NCBI RefSeq assembly: GCF_016616235.1
Contig: NZ_CP067100.1
Location: forward strand, 6,631,001-6,695,000
Reading direction: 5' to 3'
Source of the DNA: Bradyrhizobium diazoefficiens
GTDB taxonomy: Bacteria; Pseudomonadota; Alphaproteobacteria; Rhizobiales; Xanthobacteraceae
Length of the DNA stretch: 64,000 nucleotides
Shown here: piece after piece, positions 47,531-56,036 of the stretch
How positions within the stretch are numbered: the first letter of the stretch is position 1
Layout: the number at the start of each line of letters is the position of its first letter
The notes under the pieces: model-generated
Told to the model about the DNA's origin: nothing
The model's input: the letters and a program-made list of their open reading frames with translations, nothing else
Database searches by the model: none
Program-made: the position numbers and the translations under genes

Positions 47531-47580
47531 ACTCTCGTGTTTCTTCAGCCGGGCAACTCATCGCGCCCTTGGCTCTAGCC

Positions 47581-48549
47581 TCACCGAGGCAGAATCGTTC
47601 CTATCCCAAAAGCCCGGGCTTTTCGGATTGCCAATTCCGCGAGCGCCAGATCTGCTATTACGAAGCCTTGAAAGCCGAAAAAAGCCCTTATTCGTGGACG
47701 AGGCCGCGACGAACCGGAAGCAAGGTGCACAAGGTCATCTTCATAACTTACGGAGTCGACGCGTCGTTCTGATGCGTCTACCGGCGACTTGGATTGCTCC
47801 AAACTGTCTGTAACAAATCTGTCGAACGCGGTGAGCGTCTCCGGCCGCCAACTCCTGCCGCTATCGATAGCCGAGGCAAATGACGAGCGCGGCAGCGATC
47901 GAGCGTCCAGAAACGGTTTCAATCCGTGCGAGCTCGGAATCATTGAGACCACGATCTCGCTTTCGCTCAATAGTGCATCAGGATCGTTCGCTATGATCGG
48001 GTCGAGCTGTTTTTCGGAGGCAGCAGTCGCAATTCTCTCGGCGGAGCTGACGCTCCGACTTAAGAGATAGACTCTGCGCAGAGACGGGAACAGATCGACA
48101 AACGAATCGAGGTGGCTAAGCGCCTGCAAGCCGCAGCCGATCAAACCAATGGTAACGGGTGCCTGAGGTGCGAGATAGACGGCCGCCGCCGTTGATATCG
48201 CCGCTGTCCTTATTAGCGTGACGGAGTTCCCATCAAGAACCGCGATGGGTACCCCCGTTTCGTAATCGCTCACAGATACCAAGCCGTTAACTCTCGGCCT
48301 GGTTTGATTCCCTTCCACCGGAACGATCGCCACCATTTTCATTGTCCCGAGACCCTTGGCCTCGGATGCCGAACTCATCGACAACAACCACGAGTCCGGG
48401 CCGATGTTGATGGCCGACTTTGGCAAGCCGACGTTGCGGCCTTCCGCATTGTCGCGAAAAGCCGCAATAATTGCCTCACGCGCCTCCCGAGGCGAAATTT
48501 GCAGATGTTGGATATCGGCATTCGACAGGTAAAGTAGGTCGGCGGACAT
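47581..48549 (-). CDS. Ornithine cyclodeaminase/mu-crystallin family protein
   Basis: 322 residues from the ATG at 48549, preceded by AAAGGA. The NAD loop is VTIGLIGCGLQALSHLDSF, and the family Lys/Arg region is KGLGTMKMVAI. ALLSESEIVVSMIPS and SFASAIDSG follow the usual order. Members convert ornithine to proline, or act as imine reductases or dehydrogenases (alanine, SbnB-like). With diaminobutyrate made nearby, it could cyclise or deaminate a diamino acid; the substrate is inferred only. Confidence 0.82.
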   Translation of the reverse strand: MSADLLYLSNADIQHLQISPREAREAIIAAFRDNAEGRNVGLPKSAINIGPDSWLLSMSSASEAKGLGTMKMVAIVPVEGNQTRPRVNGLVSVSDYETGVPIAVLDGNSVTLIRTAAISTAAAVYLAPQAPVTIGLIGCGLQALSHLDSFVDLFPSLRRVYLLSRSVSSAERIATAASEKQLDPIIANDPDALLSESEIVVSMIPSSHGLKPFLDARSLPRSSFASAIDSGRSWRPETLTAFDRFVTDSLEQSKSPVDASERRVDSVSYEDDLVHLASGSSRPRPRIRAFFGFQGFVIADLALAELAIRKARAFGIGTILPR

Positions 48550-48829
48550 CGCTGGTCCTTTCTTATGCGGGGAGGCGGAAAACCCGGGCATTGGGATAAC
48601 AACTGAGCTTCAGTGAGTGTTGCTGGATCCTAGCAGCAACCACCGTGCCAGCTTGCTCCTCGCCCAATAAGTGGCTGACTACGCGTTCAAAAATTGCGGT
48701 CAGGGCTGCCGGGTAGGCGTTTTGAATCTGACAAAGATTTGTGGCACCGTCAGAAACCGGACAGTGGTCGCAAATCCGACCGGCAGGAGCGCACTCGCAG
48801 CGCTTTTTAGGTCCACTCTCTCGAAACGG

Positions 48830-49056
48830 GAACTACTCGTTTGGTGGCTTCGGAGGGCGACGCATGGCACCGAGTTCACGTGCAATGCCATGCTGGCACT
48901 TCGAGCAAGGGCACAGTCATCGACTGCCACTTCATCGCGCTGAGAAAGCCGATGCAGAACGGCTTCATCGAGAGCTTCACTGGCCGGATGCACGAAGCCA
49001 TGTTCTCCGATCTCGACGACGCCCGCGCCAAGCTGGCCAATTGGGTCGCCGAGTAG
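48830..49056 (+). pseudogene. IS3-family transposase fragment
   Basis: Two frames carry pieces of the IS3 integrase core: GTEFTCNAML near 48870, then KPMQNGFIESFTGRMHEAMF near 48943-49000 (compare KPxQNGFxESFNGRL). A frameshift separates them, and the sequence stops at the edge of the IS256 element. Confidence 0.75.
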
Positions 49057-49186
49057 AGCTATGTGGGAAAGTGGGTGATGACGGCATGAGATAGGCGGCG
49101 TATCGAGGCGGTGTCGAGCCTGCCAGAATCTCTCAAAGAGAGCGATACGCCATCAACAAGACTAGCAACATTTTCCAGCTTCGTCA

Positions 49187-50161
49187 GCCCGACGAGATCG
49201 ATGATCCACTGACCAATATTCTGCGCGCTGGTGCGCGGCAGCTTCTGGCGCAGGCCGTCGAGGTCGAAGTCGAGACATTTCTTGCCGCGGTGAATGATTT
49301 GAAGCTTGCCGACGGCCGCGCTCGTGTCGTGCGGCATGGTTAGGGCCGGGCGCGACCGATTGCGACCGGCATCGGCGCGGTCGAGGTGGCGCGGGCGAAG
49401 ATTCGGGACCGCGGGGCAGCCCATGAAGGCGAGTGGGTCCGGTTCAGCTCGGCGATCCTGCCGCTGTGCGCGCGGCGGAGCAGGAGTCTGGAAGCGCTGT
49501 TGCCGGTGCTTTACCTGCGCGGCATTTCGATCGGCAATTTCCAGGAGGCGCTGACGGCCTGCTGAGCAAGGACGCGCCGAACCTGTCGCCGGCGGTGATT
49601 TCGCGGCTGACAGCCGAGTGGCAGGGCGAGTATGAACGCTTGGCGGAGGCGCGCTTTGTCGGCGCGGCGGTACGTCTACGTGTGGGCCGCCGGCGTCTTC
49701 CTACAGGCCCGCATGGAGGATCACGGCGAATGCATGCTGGTGCTGATCGGCGCGACACCCGAAAGCAAGAAGGAACTGATCGGCTTTCAGGTCGGCGTGC
49801 GGGAAAGCGCGCAGAGCTGGCGCGAGCTGCTGATCAACGTCAAGCAGCGCGAGTTGCAGATCGCTCCGCAAATTGCCGTTGGTGACGGTGCGCTCGAGTT
49901 GTGGAAGGTGCTAGACGAGATCTTTCCCGGGACGTGGCACCAGCGCTGCTGGGGGCCCAAGGCCGTGAACGTCCTGGACAAAGTCCCGCTCGGTGCAGGC
50001 CACCATGAAGGAGGATTTGCACGAGGTCCATTGGGCGCCGAACCGGGCTTCCGCCGAAGTGGCGATCGATGTCTTCACTGAGAAATTCCGCGCCAAGTAC
50101 GGCCGGGAGGTCGAATGCCTGATGAAGGATCGCGACGCGCTGCTGGCCTTCTATGACTTTC
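49187..50161 (+). pseudogene. IS256-type transposase, N-terminal part
   Basis: Broken by a stop codon and frameshifts. The best-preserved piece is 49670-50080, with ARMEDHGECMLVLIGATPES, KKELIGFQVGVRESAQSW and LLINVKQRELQ. The C-terminal part lies beyond IS66. Confidence 0.75.
50154..50161. repeat. IS66 target-site duplication, left copy
   Basis: TGACTTTC, repeated directly at 52993-53000. Joining the flanks at this site restores the IS256 coding sequence FYDF followed by EHWDHLRTTNP. Confidence 0.85.
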
Positions 50162-50239
50162 GTCTCCCTCCGGCGACGGCCGCCTTGTGGAGTTCGGCGG
50201 CGTTTCTGAGGATGTGACCTTAAGTCTAGCCTTAAGGTC

Positions 50240-50641
50240 ATGTGGCGAATGCAGGTCAAGGTGCTGGGTGCCGAGCGTCGGCGCCGATGGAATTACGACG
50301 AGAAGGTTCGTCTGGTTGAGGAGACCTTGCAAGCTGGCGAGACTGTGTGCGGCGTTGCGCGCCGGCATGGAATGGCTCAGAGCCTGCTGTTCACCTGGCG
50401 TCGGCAGGCGCGCCAGGGCGGTCTAGGCGGCGAGGCTATGCCGGCTCTTGTTCCCGTCGAGATCACATCCACGCCGGCTCCGGCATCGGCGTGCGCACCG
50501 CTGCCGTCATCTTCGCCTCCTGCGCAGCGCGCAAGGGCCGGAATAATCGAGATCGAACTTGGCGGCTGTCGCGTGCGCGTTGACCGTGACGTGGACACCG
50601 AGGCGCTGCAGCGGGTCCTTGAGCTCCTGAGGCGGCGATGA
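50240..50641 (+). CDS. tnpA: IS66 TnpA
   Basis: 133 residues. The helix-turn-helix region RRRRWNYDEKVRLVEETLQA then GETVCGVARRHGM and SLLFTWRRQAR is typical of IS66 Orf1. The stop overlaps the start of tnpB (ATGA), indicating coupling. It is intact. Confidence 0.88.
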   Translation: MWRMQVKVLGAERRRRWNYDEKVRLVEETLQAGETVCGVARRHGMAQSLLFTWRRQARQGGLGGEAMPALVPVEITSTPAPASACAPLPSSSPPAQRARAGIIEIELGGCRVRVDRDVDTEALQRVLELLRRR

Positions 50642-50985
50642 TCCCGATCCCGAGCGGCGTCCGGGTCTGGATCGCCACTGGCCACACCGACATGCGCCGT
50701 GGGATGCAAAGCCTGGCTCTTGCGGTTCAGGAGAGCTTGAAGCGCGATCCTCATGCCGGCGATCTCTATATCTTCCGGGGTCGTCGCGGCGATCTGGTCA
50801 AGATCCTCTGGCACGATGGGTTGGGCATGTCGCTCTACGCCAAACGCCTGGACCGCGGCAAGTTCATCTGGCCCTCAGCGTCGGCCGGCGCGGTGTCGAT
50901 CTCGGCGGCGCAGATGGCCTATATGCTGGAAGGAATCGACTGGAGGAATCCTCAACTAACGTGGCGGCCAGAGAGCGCGGGCTGA
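50638..50985 (+). CDS. tnpB: IS66 TnpB
   Basis: 115 residues with the family sequence GVRVWIATGHTDMRRGMQSL, GDLYIFRGRRGDLVKILWHD and YAKRLDRGKFIWP. It is essential for IS66 transposition, with no known catalytic motif. It overlaps tnpA by four bases. Confidence 0.9.
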   Translation: MIPIPSGVRVWIATGHTDMRRGMQSLALAVQESLKRDPHAGDLYIFRGRRGDLVKILWHDGLGMSLYAKRLDRGKFIWPSASAGAVSISAAQMAYMLEGIDWRNPQLTWRPESAG

Positions 50986-51057
50986 GCAAAGAAATTTGCG
51001 GGGTGCCGGCCACTTTGGGGAATCACAACGCATCCAATCTGTGATTCACTGCGTCGC

Positions 51058-52710
51058 ATGGATGCTGAGCACGAAGCGATTCCGGATGACATTGCTGCCT
51101 TGAAAGAGGCGTTGGCGCTCGAGCGTGCGAAGGCCCTGGAGATCGCGGCAGAACTCGCGGTCGCCCGCGCAAAAGCCTCGGAAGACAGCGCGCTGATCGC
51201 GCAGCAGCAGCTTAGGATCGCCAAGCTCGAGCGTCAGATCTACGGACAGCGCTCGGAGCGTTCGTCGCGGTTGATCGACCAGTTGGCGCTAACGTTCGAG
51301 GAGCTTCAAGCCGACGCCACCGAGGACGAGCTTGCGGCGGAACGGGCTGTCGCCAAGACGACGACGGTGCGCGGATTTACGCGCCAGCGCGCCGAGCGCC
51401 AGACGTTCCCCGAGCATCTCCCACGCGAACGGGTGGTGATCGATCCGCCGACCGCTTGCGAATGCTGCGGCGGCAATCGCCTGCGCAAGCTCGGTGAGGA
51501 CGTGACCCGGACGCTGGAAACGGTGCTGCGCCAGTGGAAGGTGATCGAGACGGTGCGGGAGAAGTTCTCCTGCCGTGACTGCGAGAAGATCAGCCAGGCG
51601 CCAGCGCCATTCCATGCCGTCGCACGAGGATGGGCCGGCCCGAGCCTGTTGGCCATGATCATGTTCGAGAAGTTCGGCCAACATCAGCCGCTGAACCGCC
51701 AGGCCGAGCGCTACGCTCTGGAAGGGGTGCCAATCGCGCTGTCGACCATGGCCGACGCCGTGGGATCGGTCTGTACGGCACTCGATCCCTTGCTGCGCCT
51801 GGTCGAGGCCCATGTCATGGCGGCCGAGCGTCTTCACGCTGATGATACGACCGTGCCGGTGCTGGCCAAGGGAAAGACCGACACGGGACGGTGCTGGATC
51901 TACGTCCGGGACGATCGGCCCTTTGGCGGTGTGGGCCCACCGGCGGCGATGTTCTATTACTCACGCGACCGCAGAGGTGAGCATCCTCGGGCGCATCTGG
52001 CGGGGTATGCCGGCATCCTGCAGGCCGACGCCTATGACGGATATAATCAACTCTATCTGGCGGGACGCCATCCCGGACCGATCCGGGAAGCTGCGTGCTG
52101 GGTCCATGCGCGGCGCCCGTTCTTCGCCATGGCCGATATCGAAGAGAATGCGCGGCGCAAGGCTGCCGGCAAAAAGGAAATCCCTCTGTCTCCGATCGCG
52201 ATCGAGGTGGTGCGTCGGATCGATGCGCTGTTTGAGATCGAGCGCTCCGTCAATGGCAAGAGTGCCGAGGAGCGCCTGGAGGTGCGGCAGACGTTGAGCC
52301 GACCCCTGGTCGAGGATCTTCAGGTCTATATGCGCGAACAACTCGCCAAGCTCTCCCGGGGCCACGACTTGACCAAGGCGTTCAACTACATTCTGAAGCG
52401 CTGGGCGAGCTTCACCCTGTTCCTTGAGGACGGACGTGTGTGCCTCTCCAACAACGCCGCCGAAAGAGGCCTAAGAGGCATCGCTCTTGGCCGTAAATCC
52501 TGGCTGTTCTGCGGATCCGATCGCGGGGGACGACGGGCCGCGGCAATGTACAGCCTGATCGTCACCTGCAAAATAAACGGCGTCGACCCGCAAGCCTGGC
52601 TTAAAGATATCCTTGCTCGCATCGCCGCCCATCCGGCTCATCGGCTGGACGAATTGCTGCCCTGGAATTGGACGCCACCGACCGCAACGATCTCCGCTCA
52701 AGCAGCATGA
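51058..52710 (+). CDS. tnpC: IS66 TnpC transposase
   Basis: 550 residues. It has the N-terminal coiled-coil region, a zinc-like CECCGG motif with CRDCEKI, and the DDE catalytic core: HADDTTVPVLAKGKT, ILQADAYDGYNQLY, and the late NNAAERGLRGIALGRKSWLF with Glu. It is intact and of normal length. The stop overlaps the next ATG (ATGA). Confidence 0.92.
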   Translation: MDAEHEAIPDDIAALKEALALERAKALEIAAELAVARAKASEDSALIAQQQLRIAKLERQIYGQRSERSSRLIDQLALTFEELQADATEDELAAERAVAKTTTVRGFTRQRAERQTFPEHLPRERVVIDPPTACECCGGNRLRKLGEDVTRTLETVLRQWKVIETVREKFSCRDCEKISQAPAPFHAVARGWAGPSLLAMIMFEKFGQHQPLNRQAERYALEGVPIALSTMADAVGSVCTALDPLLRLVEAHVMAAERLHADDTTVPVLAKGKTDTGRCWIYVRDDRPFGGVGPPAAMFYYSRDRRGEHPRAHLAGYAGILQADAYDGYNQLYLAGRHPGPIREAACWVHARRPFFAMADIEENARRKAAGKKEIPLSPIAIEVVRRIDALFEIERSVNGKSAEERLEVRQTLSRPLVEDLQVYMREQLAKLSRGHDLTKAFNYILKRWASFTLFLEDGRVCLSNNAAERGLRGIALGRKSWLFCGSDRGGRRAAAMYSLIVTCKINGVDPQAWLKDILARIAAHPAHRLDELLPWNWTPPTATISAQAA

Positions 52711-52958
52711 CCACGCACGTCAACAAGGTTCATCACGTCACCACCATTGCCCGTGTGGCCGCGGACCTCGGCGAGGACGAAGACTGGCTGCGGGACGTCG
52801 CCAACGAAATGGAGATCGAGGACGGCGTCATCTGGGTCTATGGCGTCGGAGAAGATGGCATCCAAGCGTTCACCGACTTCGGTATCGAAAACCTGATCGA
52901 GCTCGTCCGCATGTACAAAGAAAATCCGACCTGGCTCAAGCGCTGGCAGCCAGAATAA
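52707..52958 (+). CDS. IS66 accessory small protein
   Basis: 83 residues, acidic, starting MTTHVNKVHHVTTIARVAAD then LGEDEDWLRDVANEMEIEDG. It overlaps tnpC by four bases and lies inside the right end of the IS. Some IS66 elements carry such a fourth gene. Its role is unknown. The DWLRDVANEME segment could be a small helix-turn-helix. Confidence 0.7.
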   Translation: MTTHVNKVHHVTTIARVAADLGEDEDWLRDVANEMEIEDGVIWVYGVGEDGIQAFTDFGIENLIELVRMYKENPTWLKRWQPE

Positions 52959-52992
52959 TCCAATCAGGATGCGGCCTACGCCGGATGCGTAC

Positions 52993-53000
52993 TGACTTTC
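52993..53000. repeat. IS66 target-site duplication, right copy
   Basis: TGACTTTC, matching the left copy at 50154-50161. Confidence 0.85.
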
Positions 53001-53256
53001 CTGGCGAGCATTGGGATCACTTGCGCACGACCAATCCCATCAAGAGCGTGTTCGCCACCGTGCGGCACAGGACGGTGCGAACGAAGGGCTCGTTGTCGCC
53101 GACCACCGCCATGCTGATGGTGTTCAAGCTGGTGATCGCAGCGTCAAAGGCCTGGCGGCGGCTCAAAGGAACAAATCAGTTGCCCAAGGTCATCGCAGGT
53201 GCAAATTTAATGACGGCATCGAGGTCATCCAAGTGCGGGCGAACCGCGCCGCCTGA
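53001..53256 (+). pseudogene. IS256-type transposase, C-terminal part
   Basis: Resumes after IS66 with EHWDHLRTTNPIKSVFATVRH and ends RLKGTNQLPKVIAG with the typical IS256 C-terminus. It was once continuous with the part ending at 50161. Confidence 0.85.
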
Positions 53257-53350
53257 TCACCTCGTCACCCAAAATCCCTCAGCCGATTCGCAGGCGATTG
53301 ATTGACTCAGCAAACGCTCACATCGGTGAAGGATTTCAGCAGACTGCTAG

Positions 53351-54628
53351 CTATCTCAGTGTTTCGACCAAAGATTCCTCAAACATCTCAATTCCTTGAT
53401 TTAATGTCTCATGGTCAATTGTGAGTGCAGGTAAAAATTTTATGACTTGATCGTTGGGTCCGCATCGTACGACGATCAATCCCTTTTCAAATGCTTTGCG
53501 TGTCGTAGCCTCTGCTAATTCGACCATTTGGCAATCGAACCCCAATGCCATGCCCCGTCCTCTAACAGCAAAACTATTTCCATGCTCGGATGCAATGGCT
53601 TCAAGTCGGCTCCGCATAAGTTCTCCCATGCGCTGAACGCCCTGCGAGAACGTCCGGCTGCGCCAATAAGTATTTATAGCTGCGGTGGCAGATACAAGCG
53701 CAAGGTTATTTCCTCGAAACGTGCTGGTGTGTTCCCCTGGTCGCCATGCGTCGACCGCTCGCTTGATCAGCAACAATGATAACGGCAGACCGTAGCCACT
53801 CAGCGATTTCGACATTACGACAATATCTGGCGATAACCCTGCGAATTCGAAGCTAAAGAATTCGCCAGTGCGACCGCAGCCCATTTGGATATCGTCAACT
53901 ATAAAAAGAGCGCCGGCGTCTTTTGCTATGGCTTGAATTGATTGCAACCATTCCTTCCGAGCGACGTTTATACCCCCTTCTCCCTGCACAGTTTCGACAA
54001 GAATGGCAGCTGGAAGATCGATGCCACTGCTCTTGTCCAGCAACATTTTTTGTAGGTATTGAGCCGTATCAACGGCGGGCCCAAGATAGCCATCATACGG
54101 CATGAAAGTTGCGCCAGACAAGGAAATGCCGCTGGCTGCGCGATGAAAGCGATTGCCGCTCGCTGCAATCGCTCCTAAACTCAGGCCATGATATCCGTGT
54201 GTGAATGAAATGATATTTTGACGTCCTGTTACCTTACGTGAGAGCTTCAAGGCTGCCTCGACAGCATTAGCGCCTGTTGGCCCCGTGAATTGGAACCGAT
54301 ATTGCAGCCCCCGTTCCCGCAGTATGACAGAGTTGAAGGTCTCCATAAAATCGAGCTTTGCAGGAGTGGCCATGTCAAGCCCGTGGATTACGGCGTCCGA
54401 CGCCAGATACTCCGCAATAGCCGCTTTGATCTCATAATTGTTGTGGCCGTAGTTCAGCGCGCCAGCACCAGAGACAAAGTCAATGATCTTTCGACCATCC
54501 TCTGTAAACATCGTAGAGCCCCGCGCGCGACTGAAAGAAACCGGAAACGAACGCGAGTATAAGCGGACGTTTGATTCCAGGACTTCGAAGGCCTGCATAA
54601 TATGAGAATTGCCGATGACTTCACCCAT
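53351..54628 (-). CDS. Diaminobutyrate--2-oxoglutarate aminotransferase
   Basis: 425 residues from the ATG at 54628, which follows AAGGAG. It is an EctB/Dat-type class III PLP aminotransferase that makes L-2,4-diaminobutyrate from aspartate semialdehyde. It has ESNVRLYSRSFPVSF at the start, GALNYGHNNYEIKAAI, FTGPTGANAVEAALKLSR, the PLP lysine in VVMSKSLSGYGLPLS, and FRGNNLALVSATAA. No ectA, ectC or diaminobutyrate decarboxylase is adjacent, so ectoine or a rhizobactin-type siderophore is unlikely. It is separated from the other cluster genes by 4.8 kb of nested IS DNA. Confidence 0.9.
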   Translation of the reverse strand: MGEVIGNSHIMQAFEVLESNVRLYSRSFPVSFSRARGSTMFTEDGRKIIDFVSGAGALNYGHNNYEIKAAIAEYLASDAVIHGLDMATPAKLDFMETFNSVILRERGLQYRFQFTGPTGANAVEAALKLSRKVTGRQNIISFTHGYHGLSLGAIAASGNRFHRAASGISLSGATFMPYDGYLGPAVDTAQYLQKMLLDKSSGIDLPAAILVETVQGEGGINVARKEWLQSIQAIAKDAGALFIVDDIQMGCGRTGEFFSFEFAGLSPDIVVMSKSLSGYGLPLSLLLIKRAVDAWRPGEHTSTFRGNNLALVSATAAINTYWRSRTFSQGVQRMGELMRSRLEAIASEHGNSFAVRGRGMALGFDCQMVELAEATTRKAFEKGLIVVRCGPNDQVIKFLPALTIDHETLNQGIEMFEESLVETLR

Positions 54629-55856
54629 GGTCGTCTCCTTCGCAGGTGGTTCAATGAACAAGCACGCTTGTCTGCGCGTGTCTCCCAAAATGACCCCAGC
54701 TCACTTATCTGAGAACCACGGACAACGAACCTACTGAGATTAGTAGTCTTTTATCTAAAGGCTCGTGTGGATCTTGCCATGTAGGCGGGAGTCGTCGATT
54801 TCAGAAAACTGAAGCGCCTTTCAGTATTTCGATGAGTTCGGACTGGAGAATCTGGAGGCTTCTGTGGGTCCTTCGCGCGATCTTCCGAGCACTCGCATTC
54901 GGACACCATTGAATTCCGATCTTCGGATGGGTTTGCTGAAAGCGCTGTGGGATTGTTCGGCGGCACTTGGCTCTGAGTCCAAGGATGCGAGCTCGCTGAT
55001 TTTGGGCGTGGCGCTGCCGAAGTGCACCTGTATTTTCATCTAGCGGCGGTTACAGCCTCGGAGAGCGGGAGGCGACACTGAGCTAATCTAGCCAGTTTGC
55101 GTGCCCATCTCGCAAAAGAGCCCGCGTCCATTGGTGGTCTATGCCAGAGAGCCTTTTGGCAGCCGATTCAGCGCTTGCGCACCGATCATGATCGCCAACA
55201 GCCTCCTCCTCGCCCTCGACGATCAGGGTCGCTTTCACCTCGAGGGATTACCGGCAGAGCGGCGCCGCCAAAATCATGAAACTCGCGAGCCGCAAGCAAC
55301 AGTGGAGGGCGTGGGCCAGCTAGCATTGCAGTTGCGGTTTTTGTGGGCTTCTAGTTTACGGGCAATGATGATTCGAAGACCGCGAATGCAGGCAGCGTCG
55401 ATTGAGGAGACACTTGCGCTGTCGGCGGCGTCGCTTCAGGGAGAACTCGGTGGATGCGCGCGCTGAAGCCGCCGGCGATCCCGGCTCCTGGCATCAAGAT
55501 CGAGAAGTGGACACGCCCGCTGTTCACACAGGAGCGGGTTGCGGTGAATGCCGGCTTCTTCCCAGCAGTGAGCGACGTTCGTCGTACCTCAGAGGGGTAG
55601 CGAGAATTTGAGGCGCTCGGGTGTCCGCAATGATCGGCACGAGGGTACAGGCGTTTATGAGTAGGCTCTGGAGCGGCTGGCATCCTTGGTCTCATGATGT
55701 ATTACGCCTGGGCACGATGGATTGAAGCCGCCCGCAACGGTCGCGATCGAGATCCGACTCTTACGGGGGACAATGCCTCAATCGCAGGGTAGATGCCAGA
55801 AGCGGCTGTGCTGGGAAATTATCGCCCGGGAATGGCTGCCGCTCGCCCCCCGTCAA
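54629..55856. other. Intergenic, no gene recognised
   Basis: More than 1.2 kb upstream of the aminotransferase. Frames at 55101-55466 and 55351-55695 have no recognisable family. The aminotransferase promoter should lie in the first 150 bases, but no tts box, NifA site or sigma-54 element was found. Confidence 0.4.
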
Positions 55857-55935
55857 ATGGAGACAGATAAGGCCGGCGCCAAAAATTGCCCGAGCCAACC
55901 CCGACACTGCCAAAGAGTCATAATCACTGTGCGGA
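55857..55935 (+). pseudogene. Possible IS630 3' end remnant
   Basis: The text near 55905-55933 (CCAAAGAGTCATAATCACTGTG) resembles the end of the IS630 relic at 3245-3270 (CCAAAGAGGCATAATCACCGTG), and the frame reads KAGAKIARANPDTAKES. It is a short match only. Confidence 0.4.
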
Positions 55936-56036
55936 GGTTCTGGAGCCCGGCCGCATGGCCGAGTAAGACGCTCACGGCCACGGCGCAGGAAGCTTACGTG
56001 CCAAGCATCTCGCCATCCAAGCCGTGGCGTTGATTG

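Larger units (their letters stand above)
50162..52992 (+). mobile_element. IS66-family insertion sequence with 8-bp target duplication
   Basis: The element is about 2.83 kb and is flanked by direct repeats TGACTTTC at 50154-50161 and 52993-53000, as expected for IS66 (8 bp). The ends are imperfect inverted repeats: GTCTCCCTCCGGCGACGGCC on the left and GTACGCATCCGGCGTAGGCC (reverse strand) on the right. It encodes tnpA, tnpB, tnpC and a fourth small gene, all intact, so it may be active. The target is the IS256-type transposase gene. Confidence 0.9.
49063..53281 (+). mobile_element. Decayed IS256-family element, interrupted by IS66
   Basis: Proposed inverted ends are GTGGGAAAGTGGGTGATGAC at 49063 and, on the other strand, GAGGGATTTTGGGTGACGAGG-like sequence near 53280. 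Inside are pieces of a mutator-type transposase in several frames: LRQPDEIDDPLTNILRAGA near 49180, ISIGNFQEALTA, YVYVWAAGVFLQARMEDHGE near 49670, and NPIKSVFATVRHRTVRTKGS near 53036. There is a TAG at 49341-49343 and more than one frameshift. The IS66 insertion at 50162 splits it. Confidence 0.7.

Noticed and set aside
53351..54628. Ectoine or rhizobactin pathway
   Set aside because: Only the aminotransferase is present; ectA/ectC, a decarboxylase and siderophore synthetases are missing.
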